DNA of 64,000 nt from CAVYXZ01 sp963772595 (lineage in GTDB: Bacteria; Chloroflexota; Anaerolineae; Aggregatilineales; Phototrophicaceae): assembly GCA_963772595.1 (NCBI GenBank), contig CAVYXZ010000014.1, forward strand, positions 248,001 through 312,000, written 5' to 3'. Below the pieces are notes generated by a model. That model had not been told where the DNA came from. It saw only the letters and a list, made by a program, of their open reading frames with translations, and ran no database searches. Position numbers and translations under genes: made by a program. How positions within the stretch are numbered: position 1 is the stretch's first letter; each line of letters opens with the position of its first letter. This document shows, piece after piece, positions 9,589 through 17,745 of this stretch.

Positions 9589-9894
9589 ATGGTGACGACA
9601 ACTGCACATTTTGTTCCAGTGATGACGCTGGCCGAGCTTCAGGCCGCAGGTCAAAAGACGGCGCAGGTCGAGGGCTACACCATCGCCTTCTTCGACCATA
9701 AGGGCCAGATTTACGCTGTCGATAACCGCTGCCCGCACATGGGCTTCCCGCTGGACAAAGGCACGGTCAACGACGGCATTCTGACCTGCCACTGGCACTA
9801 CGCCCGCTTCGATCTCGAAACCGGCGGCACCTTTGACCAGTTCGCCGATGACGTGCGCGCCTTCCCGGTCGAGGTCCGCGACGGCCAGGTCTAG
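9589..9894 (+). CDS. Rieske [2Fe-2S] domain protein, N-terminal part of a longer gene
   Basis: This is a Rieske ferredoxin-type domain. Cluster ligands are CPH and CHWH in NRCPHMGFPLDKGTVNDGIL followed by TCHWHYARFDLETGG. The track of an earlier ATG at 9580 would abut GGGAG with no spacing, so ATG 9589 (spacing 9) is preferred. The frame ends at TAG 9892-9894 within GQV-stop-VDL. Rieske domains usually read VWVDL here, so the TAG stands where TGG (Trp) is expected. The following frame continues without a gap, so this is probably one protein of about 580 residues interrupted by one substitution, either a real nonsense mutation or a sequence error. Confidence 0.8.
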   Translation: MVTTTAHFVPVMTLAELQAAGQKTAQVEGYTIAFFDHKGQIYAVDNRCPHMGFPLDKGTVNDGILTCHWHYARFDLETGGTFDQFADDVRAFPVEVRDGQV

Positions 9895-11326
9895 GTGGAC
9901 CTGACGCAGCACCATGACCCACGCAAACACCAGCGCGAACGGCTGAGTGTCGGTCTGGAGCGTGATATTTCCCTGGTGATCGGCAAGGCCGTGCCTGGTG
10001 CTCGGCGACGACCCGGTCGAACCTTTCCGCACCGGTTTGGAATTCGGCACGCAGTACCGCCGCGATGGCTGGGCTCAGGGCCTGACCATGCTCACCTGTC
10101 ATGCATGAATCTGCTGCCCTACCTGGACGCCGAAGATCGCCCGCGCGCCCTCTATCACGGTCTGTCCGCTGTCGCGCGCGATACCGACGGTCAGCCGCCG
10201 CGCTTCCTGATCCGCCCGCTGCCGGAAAACAGCAGCGCCGATTTCGCCACGCTCAAGCGCTGGTTCCGCCAGTTCATCGAGGTGCGCGATGCCGAAGGGG
10301 CCGAACGCTGCATCGTCTCGGCGGTGCGCGCCGGCGCAAACGACCAGCAGATGGCCGACATGCTCTTCGCCGCCGTCACCGATCACCGCTATATCGACAC
10401 CGGCCATCCGGCGGACTTCACCAACAAGGCTTTTGAGGCGCTGGATCACGTCGGCTGGGATCAGGCGGAACAGGTGCTGACCAGTCTGGTCCGCGATTAC
10501 GCCAGGGCCTCCCGCATGGAAGAATCGAACGCCTGGCGGCATCCCATCGACCTGATCGCCATCCTCGACGATACCTTCGCGCAGCTTCCCGATGTGGTCG
10601 GCGCAGAACGGTCACGCGGCCTGGACCGGACGCGACGCGCTGATCCCGGTGCTGCATGGCGACGATCCGCAGGCCATTGCCGACGCCCTGCTGGATGCGC
10701 TCAGAGACGGCTGCTCGATGGTCGAACTGGCCGCCGCTGTGACCTATGCCGCCGCGCTGCGCATCGCCCGCTTCCACACCAGCAACGAATTCGGCGATTG
10801 GGACACGGCCCTGCACACCTTCACCTTCGCCAATGCGGTCGAGATGGGCCTGCGGCGCGCGCCTTCGGTCGAACTGCTGCGCGGCGTCTTCGATGCGGCC
10901 ATGAGCATCTACCTGGATCGCTTCCTCAACATCCCGGCGGCCCGCATCCCTGTGCCGAACGGCGTGGTGGATAACCCCGCGCCCCTGCTGAACGACCTGA
11001 GCACCTTGCTCGATAAGCAGCAGCAGGTCAATCAGGCGGCGGAAGTGGTCGCGCGCTATCTGCACAGCGAAGGCGACCCGGATCGTCTGCTGGCGACGTT
11101 CGGCAAGCTGCTGCTGCGCGAGGACCGCGATTTTCACACCATCCAGACGGTCGAAGCGGCCTTCAACCAGTACCGCAAGCTGCGCGGCACCGAAGCCGGG
11201 ACGCATGTGCTGGTCGCGGCAGTGCGCTATCTGGCAGCCCACTCACCGACCGTGCGCGCCCAGGGCCAGACCTATGAGATCGCCAGCCGTCTGCACCGGG
11301 GCGAGAATTTGTTCGAAGGCGATTAG
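9895..11326 (+). CDS. C-terminal helical domain continuing the Rieske protein (frameshifted)
   Basis: About 475 residues directly follow the Rieske domain. Features are GTQYRRDGWAQGLTML, NLLPYLDAEDRPRALYHGL, and two His-bearing segments that look like an internal duplication: LFAAVTDHRYIDTGHPADF and LAAAVTYAAALRIARFHTSN. TALHTFTFANAV and DRFLNIPAARIPVP come after. It recalls C-terminal extensions of other Rieske proteins, but I cannot name a function. The frame slips near 9990 and returns near 10100 (both look like missing bases), and slips again near 10610. GTG 9895 could serve as a start if the TAG is real. The end overlaps the convergent SDR gene by 4 bases. Histidines spaced in two repeats could bind a metal; that is speculation. 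Confidence 0.55.
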
Positions 11327-12105
11327 ATCGAGCGCATCGACCCACCATCGACACGCAAGGTCGCGCCGGTGATGTAGGCCGCTGCGGGCGAGAGCAGGAA
11401 GGCCGCCGCTGCGCCGAACTCGTCAATCGTGCCCAGACGCTTCATCGGAATGCGCGTCAGGCTCTTTTCCCGTTCGATCTCAAAGCTGGTCCCCTGCCGC
11501 CGCGCCGTATCCTCGTCCAGGTGACGCACACGATCCGTGTCGATGCGGCCCGGAATCAGATTGTTGACGCGGATGCCATCGCCCGCCAGTTCGTCGGCCA
11601 GCGTCTTGACCAATCCGGCCACGCCGGAACGCATGACGGTCGAGAGGCCGAGGTTGGGGACCGGCTCCTTCACGGACGAAGACGTCACGGTCAAAATCGC
11701 ACTGCCCGGCCCCATGTGCGGGAGCGCAGCCCGGATCATGCGCACACTGCTCAGCAGCGTCAGTTCGAAAGCCGCCTGCCACGCTTCATCGTCCAATTCT
11801 TTGAAGCGCTTCGCCGGAGGGCCGCCGGCGTTGACCAGCAGCGCGTCGATCTGTCCCCATTGCGCCACTGTTTTATCGACCCAGGCCTGAATGTCCTCGG
11901 CGCTGCGGGCATCGCAGACACTGGCGATGACTTCTGCGCCGGTTTCGTTGCGGAGCGTCTGCGCGGCGGCGTCTATATCAGCCTGAGTGCGGCTGCAAAT
12001 CGAGACGCGCGCGCTATCCGTTGCCAGGGCGCGTGCCACGCCAAAACCCAGGCCCTTGCTGGCCGCAGCCACCAGTGCGACCTTTCCGTTCAATCCCAAA
12101 TCCAT
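11323..12105 (-). CDS. SDR family oxidoreductase lacking the canonical YxxxK
   Basis: This 260-residue Rossmann-fold enzyme has the dinucleotide motif AAASKGLGFG in place of TGxxxGxG, then CDARS, LVNAGGPP and the C-terminal GATLRVDGGSMRSI. The catalytic Ser is present (TVTSSSVKEP), but the YxxxK motif is replaced by SxxxR in LSTVMRSGVAGLVKTLA. This matches the beta-ketoacyl-reductase-like SDR subgroup with an altered active site, so the chemistry is uncertain. AGGAG lies 7 bases before the ATG. It is the last gene of the aldehyde dehydrogenase / DHDPS-family / SDR cassette, 12 bases after the lyase gene. Confidence 0.85.
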   Translation of the reverse strand: MDLGLNGKVALVAAASKGLGFGVARALATDSARVSICSRTQADIDAAAQTLRNETGAEVIASVCDARSAEDIQAWVDKTVAQWGQIDALLVNAGGPPAKRFKELDDEAWQAAFELTLLSSVRMIRAALPHMGPGSAILTVTSSSVKEPVPNLGLSTVMRSGVAGLVKTLADELAGDGIRVNNLIPGRIDTDRVRHLDEDTARRQGTSFEIEREKSLTRIPMKRLGTIDEFGAAAAFLLSPAAAYITGATLRVDGGSMRSI

Positions 12106-12116
12106 GAATTCAACTC

Positions 12117-13033
12117 CTAGAATGCGATTTTCTGCGTAGGGTCTTCAATGCCCACACGCTTCAATACCCAGCTCATTTCTTCCTGTGTGCCTGCATCAAT
12201 CGGCGCGAAGGGATCGCGCAGCAAGGCATGGGCCATCGCGCCCCGGCGGCGCAGCAGTTCTTTGCGAATGCTCAGGTTAATCACCGGCTGGTTCTCGAAG
12301 CGGATCAGCGGCAGATAGCGGTCGAAAATGGCTTCAGCTTCGCGCTTGCTTCCCCGCCCGATAGGCCGTGAAGACCGCCACCAGAATCTCGGTGAAGGCA
12401 AAACCGGTCATCGTGCCGGATGCGCCGCGCTTCAATTCTTCCAGCAGGAACATGCCGCCCAGGCCGCCGAAGATTTCGTAATTTGTCCGTGCGTTCGCGG
12501 ATCGCGCTGATCTTCTGCATCAGCGGCGGGTCCTCCAGCTTGAGATGGCGGATGTTGGGAGATGCGCTCCGCCAGCTCCGCCAGCAGGTCCGGCGACATC
12601 ATGACGCCGTTGATGGGCGGGAAATCCTGCACCACAATCGGCTGTTCGATCGGATTCGGCGATCTCGCTGTAGAGGGCCATGCACCGCTGTTGTCGGTCG
12701 GTTCGTCCATGCGCGGTGGCGCGATCATCACCCCGGCAGCCCCGGCATCGAAGGCGGCCTGGCTGAGGCTGATGACCGTCTTGGTCTCCGGGTGGCTCGA
12801 CGCCGACGACCACCGGCACGCGCCCGGCGACCGTCTTCATCACCGTCTCCATCACCTGCTGACGCTCGTCCACACTCAGCTTGGCGGCCTCGCCCAGCAC
12901 AGCCCAGGATGGTCAGACCGTGCGCGCCTTTGTCCAACTGAAACTCAACCAGCCGCCCCAGGCTGGCCCAATCGACCTGACGCGCCTCGTCAAAGGGCGT
13001 CGCCAGAATGTTAAAGATTCCACTGATGGTCAT
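12117..13033 (-). pseudogene. Dihydrodipicolinate synthase family lyase, multiply frameshifted
   Basis: Pieces in three frames together give a DHDPS/NAL-family TIM barrel: FNILATPFDEARQVDWASL, GLTILG, GEAAKLSVDERQQVMETVM, GVMMSPDLLAELAERIS, then LKLEDPP with the probable Schiff-base Lys, and LSIRKELLRRRGAMAHALLR near the end. Corrected length is about 300 residues. At least five breaks occur between about 12345 and 12905. The family includes 2-keto-3-deoxy sugar acid aldolases and dehydratases, and pyrroline-hydroxy-carboxylate deaminase. The neighbouring aldehyde dehydrogenase suggests a pathway producing a semialdehyde. The substrate cannot be assigned. The density of breaks is the highest in the window. 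Confidence 0.7.
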
Positions 13034-13036
13034 AGT

Positions 13037-14598
13037 CTACAACTTTTCGGTGATGCTCTTGGCCTGCGTGAACAGCAGCAGGTAATCAGGTCCGCCTGCT
13101 TTGCTGTCCGTCCCGCTCATATTAAAACCGCCGAAGGGATTCTGCGAGACAATCGAGCCAGTGCATTTGCGATTAAAGTACAGATTGCCGATGTCCAGCA
13201 CCTGCCGTGCCCGTTCCAGCCGGGCACGGTCGTTGCTGTAGACCGCGCCGGTCAGGCCGTATTCGGTATCGTTGGCGATCTGCCAGCGCCTCGTCGTAGT
13301 CTTTCGCGCGGATCAGCGCCAGCACCGGGCCGAAGATTTCTTCCTGGGCGATGCGCGCCTTCGGGCTGACCTCGCCATAAATCGTCGGCTCGAAGAAGTA
13401 GCCCTCGCTCAGGTCGTCCAGCGTGGTCCCGCCCAGCAGCAGCGTGCCTTCCTGCGGGCCGATCTCGAGATAGCTGTTGATCTTCTGCACCGCTTCCGGG
13501 TCGATCACCGGCCCCATGTACATCTCGGCGGATTCTTCCGTCGAACCGCGTGCGGATTTGCTTCGCCAGCGCCACGATCTTATCGCGCAGCGTGTCATAG
13601 ACCGAATCGACGATGATAGCGCGCGATCCAGCGCTGCACTTTTGCCCCTGGTAGCCGAAGGCTCCGGCGACGATACCGCTGGCCGCTGCATCCAGGTCCG
13701 CCGTTTCGTCCACGACCACCGGATTCTTGCCGCCCAGTTCGAGGATCGCCCGCTTGAGCCATTTCTGGCCGGGCTGAAGCCTGGCCGCCTTTTCATAGAT
13801 GCCCACACCGACCGCGCGCGAGCCGGTGAAGGCGATGATGCGCGTCTTGGGGTGTTCGACCATGCGCGCCCCAACCACCTCGCCCGGCCCGGTCACGAAG
13901 TTGAGTACCCCGGCGGGCAGGTCTAGCTGCCAGAACAATTCGGCGACCTTGTAGCCGGTGTAGGGCGTCTGCTCGGCAGGTTTAAGCACCACCGTATTGC
14001 CTGCCACCAGCGCTGCCGCCATCAGGCCGGTCAGGATCGCGTCGGGGAAATTCCAGGGCGGAATCACCGCCGTGACGCCCAGCGGCACATAAGTCAGTTG
14101 AAGCTGCTCGCCCGGCGAAGGCCCCAGCATAGCGCTGCTATCGGCCAGTCGCAGCATCTGGCGCGCGTAATACTCCATGAAGTCAATCGCCTCGCAGACG
14201 TCGCCATCGGCCTCGGCCCAGCTTTTGCCCGCTTCCAGCACCAGCATGGCGCAGAACTCGAACTTCCGGCGGCGCATGGCGGCAGCCGCGCGCAGCACAT
14301 AGCGCACCCGATCCTCAGCAGGCGTGTACTGCCAGGTCTCGAAAGCCGCTGCCGCTGCCTCGGTGGCCTGATCGGCGTGGGCGGCGGTCCCATCGGCAAA
14401 GTAGCCGAGCACTTCGTCAGGCCGGGCCGGGTTCACCGAGGGGAACACCGCATCCAGCCGGACTTCCTGCCCGCCGATGACCATCGGGTAAGTCTTTCCA
14501 AAATCGGCTCGTACCTGATTCAGCGCCTGGCGAAAGCCTTCGCAGTTCGCTTCCAGGCTGAAGTCAATGTTCGGCTCGTTGCGAAATTCGGGTAACAT
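13037..14598 (-). CDS. Aldehyde dehydrogenase, 1-pyrroline-5-carboxylate dehydrogenase-like (frameshifted)
   Basis: The enzyme is an NAD(P)+ aldehyde dehydrogenase closest in motif to RocA/PruA. Landmarks are PPWNFPDAILTGLMAAALVA, AFTGSRAVGVGIYEKAARLQ, catalytic Glu in ILELGGKNPVVVD, catalytic Cys in YQGQKCSAGSR and the C-terminal FNMSGTDSKAGGPDYLLL. The frame slips near 13556 and near 13275, and conserved sequence continues each time, giving about 520 residues. AGGAAGG precedes the ATG. The stop is 3 bases before the DHDPS-family gene, so the three genes form one operon. Either glutamate semialdehyde (proline route) or ketoglutarate semialdehyde (sugar-acid or hydroxyproline route) is possible; the lyase neighbour favours the second. 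Confidence 0.8.
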
Positions 14599-14719
14599 GT
14601 GTGATACCTTCCTACTTTTTGAGTATTCGTGCCATGAGCCGGGTCCAGCGCGCAGTCATACCTGCTGGACTGCCTGGCAGACAGATCAGCCCGAGAAAGA
14701 AGGCGCTGCGGCGTACTCT

Positions 14720-15583
14720 CTAAAAGCCGCGTTTGCGCTTCGGCTTGAAGGCCCCTTGAATCAGTTCAGGGTCGAAAAAATCACCCACTTCGCCACCAGT
14801 CGCGTAACGGTAAAGCGCAGCCTGATAGATGCCGCTCAGGGTTGAACTGACCAGACCGATCCCCAGCATCAAGATGACGATGATGAGCACTGCCAGCAAG
14901 ATCATGGCGGGCGACCCGGAAGATCCGATCAGCGCGAACAGGGGAATACCGATCAGCAGCATCACGCCAAAGGCCAGCAGCCCAAAGATCCCGCCAATGC
15001 TGAAGTTGCCGACGATCTGCTCGCCCCAGGTGCGCTTGAGCAGTTCGCCGCTGCGGCGCACCGCGTCAATCGGGCCGACATCCTCAGTCACCAGCACCGG
15101 CACGACCAGGAAGGTCGCCATGTTCCAGGCAAAGCCGACGATGCCGATGACGATCCGGCCAACAATGCCGGAGCGCTCCGAGATGGCCCGCAGCAGCACG
15201 CCGACGGTCGCGGCAATCAGCGCGTAGCCCACGATCTTACCGGCCCGTTCCGACGCGATGCGGAAGCCATCCGACAGGGTCGGATCGCCGCCGTCGAGCC
15301 GGATCAAAGCCGCACCGATCAGGGCCGAATTGGCGAAAATGGTGATACTGTAGATCACTACATAGAACAGGCCCAGCACAACGTAACCCAGGACACCGCG
15401 TCCGTCGGAGCCGCCCAGGCTATCGACCAGTCCTGCCGCTGCAAAGGGAATGAAAAACACGACTGAAGCAATAATCATCCCGACAAAGGAAACAATTGGA
15501 AACAGGATCAACTCTTTATCGGACCGCAGCACTGCGAAACTGGCTTTCACCAACTGCCAACTGTTCGACATGCGTGTGAACAT
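14720..15583 (-). CDS. DUF6159 family integral membrane protein
   Basis: This 287-residue protein begins MFTRMSNSWQLVKASFAVLR, then SDKELILFPIVS, the typical start of the DUF6159 family. Five or six hydrophobic segments follow (about 28-50, 67-92, 113-130, 138-160, 195-218, 222-250), and the C-terminus is basic (KPKRKRGF). TEDVGPIDAVRRSGELLKRTWGEQI is a conserved cytoplasmic segment. The function is not known. It stands alone, transcribed away from the sugar operon at 16.2 kb. Confidence 0.75.
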   Translation of the reverse strand: MFTRMSNSWQLVKASFAVLRSDKELILFPIVSFVGMIIASVVFFIPFAAAGLVDSLGGSDGRGVLGYVVLGLFYVVIYSITIFANSALIGAALIRLDGGDPTLSDGFRIASERAGKIVGYALIAATVGVLLRAISERSGIVGRIVIGIVGFAWNMATFLVVPVLVTEDVGPIDAVRRSGELLKRTWGEQIVGNFSIGGIFGLLAFGVMLLIGIPLFALIGSSGSPAMILLAVLIIVILMLGIGLVSSTLSGIYQAALYRYATGGEVGDFFDPELIQGAFKPKRKRGF

Positions 15584-15894
15584 GAAGCCATCCTTTTCTC
15601 AAGGTGTGTCCTCTCTATTGTAACTGATTATGCCGGGTCGATCACGGAAAATCCGCACCAATCGTCCCGCCGGGCAATCGCTCGACTTTTGTGACCTTTT
15701 ATGACTATAATAACGAACAGGTCCGCGCAAACAGCGGATCTCATGACAAGAACACGGGTATTCGACCAGGCAGCAGGCACGCGCTCACCTTCCTCCCCAT
15801 CGTGACTTCAAGCGCGTCAGATCAACACCGTGTTCCCCGGCAACTTGCACTTTTCTCAAAGTTCGCCATCTAGTGAAACCTTAAAGCTTGTTCA

Positions 15895-15906
15895 GCAAAC
15901 GTTTGC
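15895..15906. promoter_or_regulatory. LacI-family operator GCAAACGTTTGC
   Basis: This perfect 12-bp palindrome with central CG is identical to the core recognised by PurR/CcpA-like LacI-family repressors. It overlaps the -35 element of the promoter at 15903. No LacI gene lies next to this operon, so the regulator is elsewhere, or is the one at 6441. Confidence 0.6.
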
Positions 15907-15930
15907 AGTAATAAAAAGGCGGTGTATACT
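15903..15930 (+). promoter_or_regulatory. Probable promoter of the sugar ABC operon
   Basis: TTTGCA (15903-15908) and TATACT (15925-15930) are separated by 16 bases. Operator-like palindromes overlap the -35 element and lie just downstream of the -10 element, where bound repressor would block transcription. Confidence 0.5.
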
Positions 15931-15934
15931 AACC

Positions 15935-15946
15935 GATACCGGTAGA
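15935..15946. promoter_or_regulatory. Second LacI-type operator candidate
   Basis: GATACCGGTAGA resembles the GATACCGGTATC type of LacI-family sugar operator, with one half degenerate. It lies 5 bases after the -10 hexamer and 40 bases centre-to-centre from the palindrome at 15895. That is close to four helical turns and so compatible with cooperative binding. Confidence 0.4.
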
Positions 15947-16191
15947 TAGAGAGAAGTCGCGGACGATGCGCATTGTTCCCCCCAATACTTATTCAGCATC
16001 GTCACGCATCCACAAGGATCTGTTGTAAGCAGGCAGCAGACCCGCAATTGACCATAATCCAGTGTTTGAAGAGCGGATCGAAGGAGGTGTCTATTACGGA
16101 ACATTGCAAGCACATGCTCGCATGAAAGGCAGTGCCGGTCTGACTTTCGCGTAAGTTCTTAGAAGAAATATGCATATAGGAGTTTAAGATT

Positions 16192-17592
16192 ATGTCCAGT
16201 AAGAAAATGAGTTGCCGTGACTTTTTGCGCGCCACCGCAGCCGCCGGGGCTGGGCTGGCTGCTGCCGGGACCGGAATCGCGGCCCTGGCTCTAGACGAGG
16301 CACAGAGCGTGCCGGCAGCCCAGGGTGGCACGCTACAGGTGTGGCACCGTAACGAATACTTCGCAGAAATCCAGACGCTGTGGGAGGACACGGTCAACAC
16401 CTTCGCCGCGGACAATGGTCTGACAGCGGAGCTTTCCTCCACCAATGCCGAATCCTTCGGCGATGTCCTGGGCAAATTGCAGGCGGGCGTAGCCGCTGGC
16501 AACCCCCCTGACTTTTTGTATCAAAGTAATATCAACAACCAGAATATGGCGGTATTGGGTATCGTGCAGGACGTCGGCGATATCGTTGAGGAAGCGCAGA
16601 ACCGTTACGGTAATCTGATGACCGGAATCAACGCCGACACGAACTCTACGTACAATGATGTATGGTATGCCATCCCATACATCGGCAATGGTCCAGGTCT
16701 GTTCATGCGCGGTGACAAACTCGAAGGAACCGGCATGGCAGCCGAAGATCTCGGCACATGGGATGCCCGCCGTGATGCCTGCCTGGCGATGTCCGATCCG
16801 GACAACGAATTCTGGGGCTGGGGCCTGACCATCAATCAGAGTGGTGATGGCTTTGGCTTCATCGAGGGGCTTGTCCAGTCATTTGGCGGCCACTACACTG
16901 ACGAAAGCGGCACCATCGTCACCTACGACTCGCCCGAAACTGTGGCCGCAGTGGAATGGCTGGCGGAAACCTACGACCGCAACGGCAAATATGCCGACAT
17001 GCTGCCGCCTGGTGTTGAGAGCTGGGGCGACATCAGCAATAACGAAGCTTACCTCGCGGGCAGCATCGGCTATACCCAGAACGCCTTCAGCGTTTACGCT
17101 CAGGCAAAAGCCGACGAAAACCCGGTCTATCCCGTCACAATCTTGCTCACCAACGCCTTCGGTCCGGCAAACATCGACCGCAATGCCGGGGGAATGGGCG
17201 GTTACATCAATATTCCCGTGGGCGCGGCCAATGGAGACGCGGCCAAGGAACTGGCCCTGAACTTGCTCTCACCTGATGTTTTCGTCCCGATGGCCTCGGT
17301 GGGTGCGGGTCTGTTTATGCCTGCTTACGACGGGCTGTGGACCGACGACCTGCTGGCCGCGGATCGCAATTTCGCGGTCATTCGGGAGATAATGAGCGTC
17401 GAGGACCCCTTCATTGGTGCTTCCTGGCCGGCCCAGCCGAACCCGCTCATTGGCGCCATTCGGCCGACCGGTCTGGTCGAGGCAATGGTCGCCAATGCGG
17501 TTACTGGCCGCATGACCGCGCAGGAAGCAGTCACGGATGCCAACAAAAAGATCGTCGATATCTTCGAAGAAGGTGGGGCTATGCAGCCTTAA
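16192..17592 (+). CDS. Family 1 extracellular sugar-binding protein of ABC transporter
   Basis: This 466-residue protein is the receptor of a CUT1-type importer. The N-terminus has SCRDFLRATAAAGAGLAAAG, which looks like a twin-arginine signal whose first Arg is Cys (TGC where CGC is expected). Export by Tat may be impaired, or the base may be an error. The mature part has LQVWHRNEYFAEIQTLWEDT, NPPDFLYQSNINNQ, YAIPYIGNGPGLFMRGD, WGWGLTINQSGDGFGFIEGL and YINIPVGAANGDAAKELALN, typical of SBP_bac_1/8. AGGAG precedes the ATG. It is followed by a strong hairpin and the fused permease. The ligand is unknown. Confidence 0.9.
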   Translation: MSSKKMSCRDFLRATAAAGAGLAAAGTGIAALALDEAQSVPAAQGGTLQVWHRNEYFAEIQTLWEDTVNTFAADNGLTAELSSTNAESFGDVLGKLQAGVAAGNPPDFLYQSNINNQNMAVLGIVQDVGDIVEEAQNRYGNLMTGINADTNSTYNDVWYAIPYIGNGPGLFMRGDKLEGTGMAAEDLGTWDARRDACLAMSDPDNEFWGWGLTINQSGDGFGFIEGLVQSFGGHYTDESGTIVTYDSPETVAAVEWLAETYDRNGKYADMLPPGVESWGDISNNEAYLAGSIGYTQNAFSVYAQAKADENPVYPVTILLTNAFGPANIDRNAGGMGGYINIPVGAANGDAAKELALNLLSPDVFVPMASVGAGLFMPAYDGLWTDDLLAADRNFAVIREIMSVEDPFIGASWPAQPNPLIGAIRPTGLVEAMVANAVTGRMTAQEAVTDANKKIVDIFEEGGAMQP

Positions 17593-17609
17593 TCGGGCTG
17601 AGCTTCTAC

Positions 17610-17635
17610 GAGAGGGCGACTTCGGTTGCCCTCTC
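17610..17635 (+). promoter_or_regulatory. Intercistronic stem-loop with TTCG tetraloop
   Basis: GAGAGGGCGAC (17610-17620) pairs with GTTGCCCTCTC (17625-17635) around a TTCG tetraloop, an 11-bp stem with one G-U pair, 17 bases after the binding-protein stop. AATTTTCTC follows, so it may act as a partial terminator as well as a 3'-end protector that lowers permease expression. Confidence 0.7.
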
Positions 17636-17745
17636 AATTTTCTCAGGCAGCATTGGCGCATATTTAAGGTACACTGTTGCACAACAAGGTAACCAGGTTG
17701 GCCTGGAAAATAGGTTAATTTTAGAGAGTTTGAAAGAGATTACTT

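Larger units (their letters stand above)
15584..16191. other. 608-base intergenic region, regulatory
   Basis: No convincing gene is present. The region holds a probable promoter at 15903-15930 with a LacI-type palindrome on each side, then a leader of about 250 bases before the binding-protein gene. A 60-codon open frame at 15691-15873 has no ribosome site or recognisable features. The remainder shows nothing I can assign. Confidence 0.5.

Noticed and set aside
15691..15873. 60-codon open frame in the intergenic region
   Set aside because: No ribosome site, no recognisable features and composition unlike neighbouring genes.
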